DNA from: Aeromicrobium senzhongii
Lineage (GTDB): Bacteria > Actinomycetota > Actinomycetes > Propionibacteriales > Nocardioidaceae
Assembly (NCBI RefSeq): GCF_014334735.1
Contig: NZ_CP060587.1
Coordinates: forward strand, 2,790,001-2,854,000
Length of the DNA stretch: 64,000 nucleotides
Direction: 5' to 3'
Each line of letters begins with the position of its first letter. The first letter of the stretch is position 1. The notes beneath the pieces were generated by a model. The model was not told where the DNA came from and searched no databases. It saw only the letters and a list, made by a program, of their open reading frames with translations. Shown one piece after another: positions 44,599-58,219 of this stretch. Position numbers and translations under genes: made by a program.

Positions 44599-45182
44599 CG
44601 AGCTTTCCCAGCGAGCCGTGGGACCTGTACGGCCACGGCCTGGTCACCGTCGGGCTGTTGCCGGCGCAGGGCCTGAGCGCCCCTCCCGGCACGCGACTGG
44701 TGACGATCCGGGGACGGGCGATCGTGGGGGCCGTGCTGCTGCAGTACACCGCGCCGAGCCCGTTGACCTATCACGAGCTCATGGCGGCGGTCCTCGTCCG
44801 CCGTGGCCTGCGGCTCTTCGTGCACATCCCCGACATCTGGGTCGACAGTCCCGCCTCGCGTGCCGGCGGGCGGGCCCTGTGGGCCATCCCGAAGGAGCTC
44901 GCCGACTTCGAGGACCACGGGCTCCGGGCCGTCGGGATCGCCTCGGCCCGCCTGCGTCGCATCCGCGGGACGCTCAAGACGCCAGCCGGTTTCCGGGTGG
45001 CCCAGGAGCGCGATGGTCGCGCACTGGTCACGCCCGTCCGCGGCTCGGCCGCCGTCTCACCCGCACGGGTGGGCTGGACCTTCGAGGCCGCGGGCCCGTT
45101 GGCGCAGCTCGCCGACCTGCGCCCGCTCGCTCACCTCGTGATCCGACGTTTCCACCTCGTCTTCGGCCCCGCCGACCGCTGA
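44589..45182 (+). CDS. Acetoacetate-decarboxylase-like protein
   Basis: 197 residues from GTG 44589 (GAGGAG 5 nt upstream), overlapping the monooxygenase stop. The segment RALWAIPKELADFEDHG corresponds to the PKEL motif of acetoacetate decarboxylases, whose Lys forms the Schiff base. Members may decarboxylate beta-keto acids or act as aldolase/dehydratase-like enzymes. The pairing with a BVMO-type oxygenase and the divergent alcohol oxidase suggests degradation of an alcohol through a ketone to smaller acids, but the substrate is not known. Confidence 0.75.
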   Translation: MDVTSFPSEPWDLYGHGLVTVGLLPAQGLSAPPGTRLVTIRGRAIVGAVLLQYTAPSPLTYHELMAAVLVRRGLRLFVHIPDIWVDSPASRAGGRALWAIPKELADFEDHGLRAVGIASARLRRIRGTLKTPAGFRVAQERDGRALVTPVRGSAAVSPARVGWTFEAAGPLAQLADLRPLAHLVIRRFHLVFGPADR

Positions 45183-45298
45183 CCTGGCGAGGCCACTTCC
45201 TGGCCGCCGGTTCGGCTGACCCGTGCTCATTCGTCCAATCTGGGGCAGCATGGTTCTCATACGTGCGTGAGCGCGCATGTCCGGATCGGGGGATCCAC

Positions 45299-48200
45299 AT
45301 GGACAACAGGGGAATCTGGACCAGGCGAACCGGCCGCTTCATGGCGTCCGCAGCGGCGCTGCTGCTGCTGGCTGTCCTCGGAGCACCGCCCATGGGCGCT
45401 GTACCGACAGTCCTGCCTGCGGAGGTCCCGCCGGCAACGGGCAACAACGCGGTCATCAACGTCCAGGTCGGCGCCGACCGCGTGGGGACGAACGCCGTGT
45501 CGAGCCTGGCCGGCGTGACCCTGCGGCTCTACAACGGGACCACGGCCCCCACGACCCCCGTCGCCGACGCGTGGGCGACCTGCGTGTCGGACGGGGACGG
45601 TGACTGCAGCTTCGTCGTCCCGGACACCCAGACGAGCGCCATCAACACGTGTATCGGCATCACCTCCGGAGCCAACTGCGATCGCCGTTTCTGGGTGGTG
45701 CAGGTCGGCGCGCCGGAGGGATTCTCGGTCAACTCCTCGTTCCGGACGGGCAACGGCGACGGGACGAGCTCGCAGACCACGGCGTACGAGTTCCGGACCG
45801 GGTCGACGCTCCGTGCCGGGAACACCTACAGCTCGACGTCGGACTTCATGATCGCGACGGGCAACACGAACCGTGCTGCCTCCGGCGGAGTGTGGCAGCA
45901 GTCCCGGATCAATCCGGCCCCGACCCAGAGCTGTGGCCTCGACGTGGCGGTCGTCCAGGACCTGTCTGGCTCGGTGACGTCGTCGCAGCTCGAGGACCTC
46001 AAGGCGGCGACGGACACCTTCGCCGACTCCCTCGTCGGCACGCCGTCGCGGCTGGCCCTGTTCTCGTTCTCCACCGTGTCGCCGGCCACCGGGGCGACGC
46101 AGAACTACCCCGGACTCACCTCGGTCGCCACGCAGCAGGGCGCGGACACGTTCAAGGCGCGCTACCAATCCTGGACCTCCGGCGGCGGAACGAACTGGGA
46201 CCGAGGGCTCGCGGCTCCGGCACAGGCTGCCCCCACCTACGACCTCGTGGTCGTGATCACCGACGGAGACCCGACCTTCTACTCGCAGCCCCAGCAAGGA
46301 CCGGGTAACTTCAGCCGGATCCGCGAGGTGGAGAACGGCGTCTTCTCCGCCAACGCCCTGAAGGCCAAAGGCACGCGCGTTCTGGCCGTCGGCGTCGGCG
46401 TCGGCGTGAGCACCCCCGCCACCGCCCTGAATCTGCGAGCGATCTCCGGTCCGACGGCCTACGACGGCAGCAACGCCGAGACCGCCGACTACTTCCAGGT
46501 CGCGAACTACGACGCCGTGGGAGCCGCCCTCCGACAGCTCGCCCTCGGCGACTGCGAAGAGTCGCTGTCGGTGATCAAGCAGATCGTCGGTCCGGACGGC
46601 GACATCACGAACGCGACGCCGGGCGGAGCAGGATGGACGTTCGACGCGGCGACCACCACGCCGGGCGTGAGCCTGCCGACCACCAGCGCAACGACCGATG
46701 CCACCAGCGGCGTCAACTTCCCGATCACCTTCGGCGGTGGCGTGACCACGGGTGCGATCACGGTGAACGAGACCGAGCAGGAGGGCGAGGCGCTGTTCCC
46801 CGTCGACGGGTTCAACGGCGTCTGTCGCAACCTTGCCACCGAGGAGGCTGTCCCGGTCACGAACTCGGGTGCGACCGGTTTCACCGTCGATGTGCCGAGC
46901 TCTGCCCCCGTGAGCTGCATCGTCTACAACCAGGCCGTCGCGCCCGCCTCGATCACCGTCGACAAGGAATGGGTCATCAACGGTGCTGCCCCCGTCCCGA
47001 ACGGCAACCAGCCCGGTGGACTCACGGCGGAGCTGACCCTGACCGGCCCCGACGGCGCAGCCGCCTCCCGCCAGGACTGGGGTGTCACACGTCCCGGCTA
47101 CAGCGAGGGCGACACCGTCACCGTGGACGAGGACGTCGTCATCGCAGAGTCGAGCATCGACCCCGACCTGTGCACGATCGGCGAGCCCGCGATCGTCGAG
47201 GTCAACGGCGCCGCGGTCACGCCGATCCCGATCCCGGACGGGTCCGACCGGACGCTGGCAGCCGGTGCCAACACCTTGACCATCCGCAACACCGTCGACT
47301 GCGAGTCCCGACTGACGCTCGCCAAGAACGTGGTCGGGACCGAGCCCCCGACGTCGTGGGACCTCTCGGCGCTCCCGGCGCCGGACGAACCGGCCGGCCA
47401 ACTGCCCGGCCCGAGCGGCACGGCGGGGAGCGAGGCCGTCACTGATCAGGTCGTCACGGCACTGGTTCCGTACCAGCTGGCCGAGGCAGGCGGACCTCCG
47501 ACGTACGTCCAGAACGACGTCCGGTCCACCGACACCTATCCGTTGTCGACGGGCTCCTGGGCGTGCATCCGCATCGATGCCGACGGCGAGCAGGTCCCGG
47601 GCTTCGCCGACGGCCTCAACGGCGCCGTCACCGTGCCGTTCGGTGAGCGGGTGCAGTGCACCGCCACGAACCAGACCGGTCGCCTCACGCTCATCAAGGA
47701 CGTGGTGAACGAGGGCAGCGGGACCGCCGAGCCCGGCGACTTCACGCTGAGCGCGACTCCCGGCGACGACCCACCGGTGGCAGGTCTCGAGACCTACTCG
47801 GGGCCCGGGACCACGGCCGGCACGACGTACGAGGTGCGACCGGGCCACCCGTACGCGCTGGGTGAGACCGGGGTCCCCGGATACACGTTGATCGCGGTGA
47901 ACTGCGAATCCGATGGTGCGACCCGCGACATCCGGACCGTGACGGTCGGTGCCGGGGAGACGGTGGTGTGCACCTTCGTGAACGACGACGACCCGGCGCA
48001 GCTGACGTTGCGCAAGCAGGTGGACACCGGGGAGACCGGCGCCACCGACGAGCCAGCGGACTGGACGCTGACCGCGACGCCGGACGGGATCGCCGGCCAG
48101 GACCCGGTCAGCGGCAACGGCGCGAACGGCGTGACCGACGAGGACGTGATCTCGGGAACCTACGACCTGAGCGAGGACGGACCGGCCGGCTACGACGCAG

Positions 48201-50857
48201 GAGACTGGACCTGCGAAGGGGACGGCGGGACGCTGGAGGGGACGTCGCTGACGTTGGCCAACGGCGCCGACGTCACGTGCACGATCACGAACACGGCACA
48301 GCAGCCCACCTTGACGTTGGTGAAGGACGTGGTGAACAACGCCGGCGGGACGGCGGAGCCGACCGACTGGACGCTGTCCGCTGACGGTCCGACGCCGCTC
48401 AGCGGTACGACCGGCACCGACGCGGTGACCGGCCGTGCCGTCGAGGTCGGGTCGTACGCTCTGTCCGAGTCGGGCGGGCCTGCGGGTTACGGGGCTTCGG
48501 ACTGGGTCTGCATCGGTCCGGATGGTCCCGTCCCGGTCGTGGATGGTTCGGTGTCGGTGGGTCTGGGCCAGGACCTGACGTGCACGATCACCAATGACGA
48601 TGCGCCGGCGGCGTTGACGTTGGTCAAGGAGGTCGTGAACGACAACGGCGGCACGGCCGAGGCGACGGAGTGGACGCTGACTGCTGACGGTCCGACGACG
48701 ATCAGCGGTACGACCGGATCCGAGGCGGTGACCGGCGCGACGGTGGAGGCCGGATCGTACGACCTGTCGGAGGCCGACGGGCCGGCCGGCTACACCGCCT
48801 CGGACTGGACCTGCACGGGCGCGACCCTCGAGGGCACGACCGTGACGGTCGCCAACGGCGGTGACGCGACCTGCACCATCACCAACGACGACCAGCCCGC
48901 CACGCTCACGTTGGTCAAGGAGGTCGAGAACGACAACGGCGGCACGGCCGAGGCGACTGCCTGGACGCTGACCGCCGAGGGGCCGACGCTCATCACCGGC
49001 ACGACCGGTTCCGAGGCGGTGACCGGCGCGACCGTCGATGCCGGGCAGTACGACCTCTCGGAGGCTGGCGGTCCGGGCGGGTACCTCCCCGGTGACTGGA
49101 GCTGTGCCGGTGGAGAGCTCGAGGGAATCACCGTCACGGTCGCCAGCGGTGCCGACGTGACCTGCACGATCACCAATGACGACCAACCCGCCACGCTCAC
49201 CCTCGTCAAGGACGTCGTGAACGACAACGGCGGCACGGCCGAGGCGACTGCCTGGACGCTGTCTGCTGACGGCCCGACGACGATCTCCGGCACGACCGGC
49301 TCCGAGGCGGTGACCGGCGCGACGGTCGATGCCGGGCAGTATGACCTGTCCGAGGCCGACGGGCCGGCCGGCTACACCGCCTCGGACTGGACCTGCACGG
49401 GTGCCACGGTCGAGGGCACGACCGTCACGGTCGCCAACGGCGGTGCCGTGACCTGCACCATCACCAACGACGACCAGCCCGCCACGCTCACGCTGGTCAA
49501 GGAGGTCCAGAACGACAACGGCGGCACGGCCGAGGCGACCGACTGGACCCTGACTGCTGATGGTCCGACGCCGATCTCCGGCACGACCGGCTCCGAGGCG
49601 GTGACCGGCGCGGCGGTGGACGCCGGAGCGTACATCCTCACGGAGGCCGACGGTCCGGCCGGCTACGACGCCGGCGACTGGACCTGTGAATGGGCCGGGG
49701 GGACGTCGGAGGGGTCCTCGCTGATCCTGGCCAACGGAGAGACGGCCACCTGCACGATCACCAATGACGACCAGCCCGCCACGCTCACCTTGGTCAAGGA
49801 GGTCGAGAACGACGACGGCGGCACGGCCGAGCCCGGCCAATGGACGCTGACCGCTGATGGCCCGACGACGATTTCCGGCACGACCGGCACTGAGGCGGTG
49901 ACCGGCGCGACGGTGAACGCCGGACAGTACGACCTCTCGGAGGCCGACGGTCCGGCCGGCTACGACGCCGGTGACTGGAGCTGTACGGGCGGAGAGGTCG
50001 AGGGCGCGAGCCTCACGGTCGCCAACGGTGGTGCCGTGACGTGCACGATCGTCAACCGCGACCGGCAGGCCACGCTGACCCTGGTCAAGGACGTCGTGAA
50101 CGACAACGGCGGCACGGCCGAGGCGACCGACTGGACGCTCTCGGCTGACGGTCCGACGGCGGGGATCACCGGCGCTACCGGCAGCGCGGAGGTCACCCGG
50201 GTCCCGGTGCAGGTCGGAGCGTACGACCTCACGGAGGCCGACGGCCCGGCCGGCTACACCGCCGGCGACTGGAGCTGTACGGCCGCAGAGCTCGAGGGAA
50301 ACACGGTCACGGTTCCGATCGGCGCTGACGTGTCGTGCACGATCGTGAACGACGACCAGCCCGCCACGCTCACCTTGGTCAAGGAGGTCGTGAACGACAA
50401 CGGCGGCACGGCCGAGGCGACCGACTGGACGCTCTCGGCTGACGGACCGACGCCGATCTCCGGCACGACCGGCACCGAGGCGGTGACCGACGCGACGGTC
50501 GATGCCGGACGGTACGACCTCACGGAGGCCGACGGCCCGGCCGGGTACACCGCCGGCGACTGGGCCTGCACGGGGGTTCGCCCGCCCGAGGGCCCGTTGC
50601 TCACCGTGGCCAACGGCACGAACATCACCTGCACGATCACCAATGACGACAACGCGACGCCCACCCCGCGCACTCCCCCGAGTCCCGGTCCCCTCAGCCC
50701 TGACGGGGACACCAACCCCGCTGGCCCGTGGTACGGGGAACTCCCGGGAGCCGGTGGTCCTGCCGGTTGGATCACCGCGGCGGCCCTCCTGTTCGTCGCC
50801 GCCGGTGCGTACCTGATCGCCCGGCGTCGCAGCGAGGACGAGGGACCGCAGGGCTGA
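45299..50857 (+). CDS. Large vWA-domain surface protein with tandem beta repeats and sortase-like tail
   Basis: 1,852 residues. Signal peptide ~1-42; N-terminal beta domain; vWA domain (about 213-430) with the MIDAS DxSxS motif as QDLSGSVTSSQ; a SpaA/prealbumin-like region (~430-670); then 11 tandem repeats (~671-1787), increasingly similar towards the C-terminus; a Pro-rich spacer (TPTPRTPPSPGPLSPDG); and a tail LPGAG (about residue 1816), hydrophobic helix AALLFVAAGAYLIA and RRR, i.e. a sortase-type anchoring signal (LPxTG variant). Likely a wall-anchored adhesin or pilus-like protein. No sortase gene in the window. A complete antisense frame opposite it is not counted as coding. Confidence 0.9.
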   Translation: MDNRGIWTRRTGRFMASAAALLLLAVLGAPPMGAVPTVLPAEVPPATGNNAVINVQVGADRVGTNAVSSLAGVTLRLYNGTTAPTTPVADAWATCVSDGDGDCSFVVPDTQTSAINTCIGITSGANCDRRFWVVQVGAPEGFSVNSSFRTGNGDGTSSQTTAYEFRTGSTLRAGNTYSSTSDFMIATGNTNRAASGGVWQQSRINPAPTQSCGLDVAVVQDLSGSVTSSQLEDLKAATDTFADSLVGTPSRLALFSFSTVSPATGATQNYPGLTSVATQQGADTFKARYQSWTSGGGTNWDRGLAAPAQAAPTYDLVVVITDGDPTFYSQPQQGPGNFSRIREVENGVFSANALKAKGTRVLAVGVGVGVSTPATALNLRAISGPTAYDGSNAETADYFQVANYDAVGAALRQLALGDCEESLSVIKQIVGPDGDITNATPGGAGWTFDAATTTPGVSLPTTSATTDATSGVNFPITFGGGVTTGAITVNETEQEGEALFPVDGFNGVCRNLATEEAVPVTNSGATGFTVDVPSSAPVSCIVYNQAVAPASITVDKEWVINGAAPVPNGNQPGGLTAELTLTGPDGAAASRQDWGVTRPGYSEGDTVTVDEDVVIAESSIDPDLCTIGEPAIVEVNGAAVTPIPIPDGSDRTLAAGANTLTIRNTVDCESRLTLAKNVVGTEPPTSWDLSALPAPDEPAGQLPGPSGTAGSEAVTDQVVTALVPYQLAEAGGPPTYVQNDVRSTDTYPLSTGSWACIRIDADGEQVPGFADGLNGAVTVPFGERVQCTATNQTGRLTLIKDVVNEGSGTAEPGDFTLSATPGDDPPVAGLETYSGPGTTAGTTYEVRPGHPYALGETGVPGYTLIAVNCESDGATRDIRTVTVGAGETVVCTFVNDDDPAQLTLRKQVDTGETGATDEPADWTLTATPDGIAGQDPVSGNGANGVTDEDVISGTYDLSEDGPAGYDAGDWTCEGDGGTLEGTSLTLANGADVTCTITNTAQQPTLTLVKDVVNNAGGTAEPTDWTLSADGPTPLSGTTGTDAVTGRAVEVGSYALSESGGPAGYGASDWVCIGPDGPVPVVDGSVSVGLGQDLTCTITNDDAPAALTLVKEVVNDNGGTAEATEWTLTADGPTTISGTTGSEAVTGATVEAGSYDLSEADGPAGYTASDWTCTGATLEGTTVTVANGGDATCTITNDDQPATLTLVKEVENDNGGTAEATAWTLTAEGPTLITGTTGSEAVTGATVDAGQYDLSEAGGPGGYLPGDWSCAGGELEGITVTVASGADVTCTITNDDQPATLTLVKDVVNDNGGTAEATAWTLSADGPTTISGTTGSEAVTGATVDAGQYDLSEADGPAGYTASDWTCTGATVEGTTVTVANGGAVTCTITNDDQPATLTLVKEVQNDNGGTAEATDWTLTADGPTPISGTTGSEAVTGAAVDAGAYILTEADGPAGYDAGDWTCEWAGGTSEGSSLILANGETATCTITNDDQPATLTLVKEVENDDGGTAEPGQWTLTADGPTTISGTTGTEAVTGATVNAGQYDLSEADGPAGYDAGDWSCTGGEVEGASLTVANGGAVTCTIVNRDRQATLTLVKDVVNDNGGTAEATDWTLSADGPTAGITGATGSAEVTRVPVQVGAYDLTEADGPAGYTAGDWSCTAAELEGNTVTVPIGADVSCTIVNDDQPATLTLVKEVVNDNGGTAEATDWTLSADGPTPISGTTGTEAVTDATVDAGRYDLTEADGPAGYTAGDWACTGVRPPEGPLLTVANGTNITCTITNDDNATPTPRTPPSPGPLSPDGDTNPAGPWYGELPGAGGPAGWITAAALLFVAAGAYLIARRRSEDEGPQG
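47309..50650 (+). repeat. Eleven tandem repeats inside the surface-protein gene
   Basis: Units start near 47309, 47681, 47999, 48308, 48611, 48902, 49193, 49484, 49781, 50072 and 50366. The seven from 48611 are 291-297 nt (97-99 residues) and near-identical; the four upstream are longer (303-372 nt) and more diverged. Each starts LTLxKxVVNxxGGTAE and ends with a CTITNDD-type segment with a Cys pair. Recombination between units could change protein length. Confidence 0.9.
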
Positions 50858-50914
50858 CGGCCGAGTGACCAGCGGGGCGTCCACAGGGCTTGTCCCACCC
50901 GGGACAATGGAGAC

Positions 50915-51361
50915 ATGTCCCCCCGTCGTCTGTTCCGCACGGTCGCCATCGCCGAGGCCATCACCTGGGCCCTGCTGCTGACCGGCATGTTCCTCAAGTA
51001 CGTCACCGACACGACCGAGCTGGGAGTACGCATCGGCGGAATGATCCACGGTGTGGTCTTCGTCGCCTACGTCGTCACCACCGTCGTCGTGGCGATCGAT
51101 GCCCGGTGGAGCCTCAAGCGCACGACCCTGGGCCTGCTGGCAGCCGTTCCCCCGTTCTTCACGATCTGGTTCGACGTCGCGAGCGAGCGCCGCGGTGCCC
51201 TGCCCGACCGCTGGCGGCTCACCACCGAGCAGCCCGCCGGCACGCTCGATCCCGTTGTCGCCTGGCTCGTCCGCAAGCCCGTCCAGGGCGTGGCCGTCGG
51301 CCTCGTGGCGGTCGCCGTCCTGACCGGTGCGGCCCTGCTCGTCGGACCGCCCACCAGCTGA
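50915..51361 (+). CDS. DUF3817-domain membrane protein
   Basis: 148 residues, actinobacterial DUF3817 type: LFRTVAIAEAITWALLLTGMFLKYV, GGMIHGVVFVAYVVTTVVVAIDARW and a third hydrophobic segment LGLLAAVPPFFTIWF, with a possible fourth at the C-terminus. Small integral membrane protein with no assigned role. ATG 50915. It is followed by a strong hairpin shared with the TPR-like gene on the opposite strand. Confidence 0.8.
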   Translation: MSPRRLFRTVAIAEAITWALLLTGMFLKYVTDTTELGVRIGGMIHGVVFVAYVVTTVVVAIDARWSLKRTTLGLLAAVPPFFTIWFDVASERRGALPDRWRLTTEQPAGTLDPVVAWLVRKPVQGVAVGLVAVAVLTGAALLVGPPTS

Positions 51362-51365
51362 TCCT

Positions 51366-51425
51366 CAACGACGAAGGACCCTGCATCCGAGCCCCAGAGG
51401 GCGGGATGCAGGGTCCTTGTCGTTG
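51366..51425. terminator. Long terminator hairpin between DUF3817 and TPR-like genes
   Basis: A stem of about 22 bp with one bulged base: left arm 51366-51388 (ACGAC...CCCTGCATCC) and right arm 51404-51425. It begins 5 nt after the DUF3817 stop and ends 5 nt before the stop of the convergent gene, so it can serve both. Confidence 0.8.
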
Positions 51426-51430
51426 GACGC

Positions 51431-52483
51431 CTAGTTTTCGAGTTGGTTGATGCGGTCTTGGGCGTCGGTGAGTCCGTGGGTGTCGGTGCCGGCGACGCGG
51501 TGGAACCAGGTGATGGCTTCTTGGGTGCGTCCGGCTGCGGCGAGGGTGTCGGCGTAGGCGTAGCGCAGGCGGGTGATCCAGTCGTGGCGGCTTTTGGTGT
51601 TGAGGGGTTCGGATTCGAGGAGTTGGAGGGCGGCGTCGGTTTGGCCCAGGTCGCGGCGGGCGCCGGCGATGACGATGGTGAGTTCGGTGTTGCCGGCTTC
51701 GTCGAGGGCGGCGCGGGTGGTGGGGGTGTCGTATTCGAGGGCTTTTTCGGGGCGGCCGAGGGCGCGTTCGGCGTCGGCCATCATGGGGGCGTAGTGGCCG
51801 CGGCCGGTCATGCGTTTGGCGGCGCGGAACTCGGCGAGGGCTTCGGCCCAGTTTCCGAGGGCGTAGGCGGTTTCGCCGGTGGCTTCGCGGACGAGGCCGA
51901 CGCGCATGGCGCGGGCGCGGGCGGCGAGGGCGTGTTTGTGGGCCAGTTCGGGGTCTTCGTGGAGCAGGATGCCGGCCATGACGAGGTGTCGGGCGACTTT
52001 GTCGGCGAGTTTGTCGGGCAGGCCCTGGAGTTCTTGGCGGGCGAACTTGTCGAGGTCTTTGGCTGAGACGTCGTCGGGGATCGGGGGTCCGTCGTAGGTC
52101 TTCTGGGCGTCGGAGCGGTCCGGGCCGGAGGCGCGGCGGTCGCGGTTGGGGCCGCCGGTGGTGGGGCGGTTGCCGGTGGTCGAGCGCGGGCCGCCGTTGG
52201 GGCGGTTGGTGCCGGGTCGGTCGGAGTTGCGGCGGGCGCCGGACCCGGGGGTGCGGGGGCCGCCGCTGTTGGAGGGCCGGCTGCTGCCGCTGCTGGTGGG
52301 GCGTGAGCCGGAGCCAGTGGGCTTGCCGCCGCTGCTGGAGGGCCGGCTGCCGCTGCCGCTGCTGCTGGGACGCGAGGTGCCGCCGCTGCGGGAGCCGCTG
52401 GTGTTGGGGCGGTTGGAGCCGTTGCGGGATCCGCCGCTGTTGTTGTTGCGGCCTCGGCCGGCGGGGTTGCGTGATTCAGCCAT
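51431..52483 (-). CDS. TPR-like protein with basic low-complexity N-terminus
   Basis: 350 residues. The first ~130 are Ser/Gly/Asn/Arg/Pro-rich and repetitive (RNNNSGGSRNGSNRPN, GSRPSSSGG patterns), likely disordered. The remainder is alpha-helical with TPR-like repeats (ADKVARHLVMAGILLHEDPELAHKHALAARARAM, ALAEFRAAKRM). Codon use differs from the neighbours: GAA, CAA and AAA are preferred over GAG, CAG and AAG, and CTC over CTG. The gene directly follows the rRNA operon and is transcribed in the same direction. ATG 52483. Function unknown; RNA- or ribosome-associated role is only a guess. Confidence 0.75.
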   Translation of the reverse strand: MAESRNPAGRGRNNNSGGSRNGSNRPNTSGSRSGGTSRPSSSGSGSRPSSSGGKPTGSGSRPTSSGSSRPSNSGGPRTPGSGARRNSDRPGTNRPNGGPRSTTGNRPTTGGPNRDRRASGPDRSDAQKTYDGPPIPDDVSAKDLDKFARQELQGLPDKLADKVARHLVMAGILLHEDPELAHKHALAARARAMRVGLVREATGETAYALGNWAEALAEFRAAKRMTGRGHYAPMMADAERALGRPEKALEYDTPTTRAALDEAGNTELTIVIAGARRDLGQTDAALQLLESEPLNTKSRHDWITRLRYAYADTLAAAGRTQEAITWFHRVAGTDTHGLTDAQDRINQLEN

Positions 52484-52537
52484 GTTCTCGGGTCCTTCCG
52501 CGAGGTGTGCCCTCACGATAGGGGCACAAATGCAGCA

Positions 52538-52562
52538 AGGCCGCTCCCAAAGGGAGCGGCCT
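52538..52562 (-). terminator. rRNA operon terminator
   Basis: AGGCCGCTCCC (52538-52548), AAA, then GGGAGCGGCCT (52552-52562): an 11-bp perfect stem with a 3-nt loop about 15 nt beyond the 5S 3' end on the minus strand. Only short T tracts follow. Confidence 0.8.
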
Positions 52563-52576
52563 CGCGCTAATGATTG

Positions 52577-52693
52577 TCCGGCGACGTCCTACTCTCCCAC
52601 ACCGTCTCCAGTGCAGTACCATCGGCGCTGAAGGGCTTGACTTCCGGGTTCGGAATGTTACCGGGTATTTCCCCTTCGCCATGGTCGCCGAAA
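52577..52693 (-). rRNA. 5S ribosomal RNA
   Basis: About 117 nt. On the minus strand it starts near GTTTCGGCGACCATGGC and ends near GACGTCGCCGGAC, with CCCGGTAACATTCCGAACCC and GGTACTGCACTGGAGAC in between, matching actinobacterial 5S. Ends are estimated. Confidence 0.93.
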
Positions 52694-52757
52694 CTCTATA
52701 GAGATATCAACAAGCCTTGGTGACTCTTTCGAGTCTGGCTCCCGATCATATCTCGGG

Positions 52758-52788
52758 AACCTCACAGTGGACGCGGTCAAACTTTGTA
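52758..52788 (-). other. Pre-23S processing stem, 3' arm
   Basis: Just after the 23S 3' end the RNA reads TACAAAG and CGCGTCCACTGTGAGGTT, complementary to the 5' arm at 55901-55930. This is the base-paired pre-23S stem that RNase III cleaves. Confidence 0.75.
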
Positions 52789-52796
52789 AGAAACAA

Positions 52797-57758
<4,962 letters not shown>

Positions 57759-58016
57759 ATCTCCCACACCCGAAAGCATGGTCAACATCTAGAAAATTTG
57801 ATTCCTGACAAGTTATGACTGCTGACAGTCATTAGTTGTCGGAATTGTCCCTGCGGCTCCGCGCGAAAACCAAACCACTTAAGGCCCAGAATTCCTTCGT
57901 TTGCCGCCGGGGTACTGATAATAATTCGTCGACTTTTGGCACACTGTTGAGTTCTCAAGGATCAGACGCACACCACCAACCCACCATCACTGGCAAGCCC
58001 GCAGGGCAACTCGTCT
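57759..58016 (-). other. rRNA leader with antitermination-like box
   Basis: The transcribed leader between the promoter (58017-58045) and 16S. It holds the actinobacterial rRNA leader element CCTTGAGAACTCAACAGTGT (minus strand, 57941-57960), a likely boxA-type antitermination or processing site. No protein gene is seen in this stretch. Confidence 0.65.
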
Positions 58017-58045
58017 AATTTACATCGCCGTTTTCACCAGGTCAA
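58017..58045 (-). promoter_or_regulatory. rRNA operon promoter
   Basis: On the minus strand TTGACC (-35, 58040-58045), exactly 17 nt, then TAAATT (-10, 58017-58022). A near-consensus housekeeping-sigma promoter, with an estimated transcription start near 58010, about 250 nt before 16S. Confidence 0.75.
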
Positions 58046-58183
58046 ACCCGGGTCGGTCACGATGTAGCGCTACGTTTTCCGCGGCCAGTCTCCGGCCCTC
58101 TCACGAGTGCCTGGCGTTAACCGCTTCGGTCTGCGCTTCGCTGCGCCGTTCGGTGCAACAAGAAGAACATTACATGACCCCCT

Positions 58184-58211
58184 GAGGGGGGTGCAAACCA
58201 CCCCCCCCCTC
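58184..58211. terminator. G/C-tract hairpin after the purine permease gene
   Basis: GAGGGGGGTG (58184-58193) faces CACCCCCCCCCTC (58199-58211), with a 5-nt loop; a nine-base C run sits in the second arm. It lies just past the permease stop on the minus strand and upstream of the rRNA promoter, so it may terminate permease transcripts before the rRNA operon. Confidence 0.55.
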
Positions 58212-58219
58212 AGTGCGTC

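Noticed and set aside
47309-50650. CRISPR-like tandem repetition
   Set aside because: Units are about 291 nt, contiguous, in frame and coding, without spacers; this is a protein repeat array.
45257-51049. 1,930-codon antisense frame opposite the surface protein
   Set aside because: The plus-strand gene has a signal peptide, MIDAS motif and sortase tail. The antisense frame has none of these; kept only as a low-interest curiosity.
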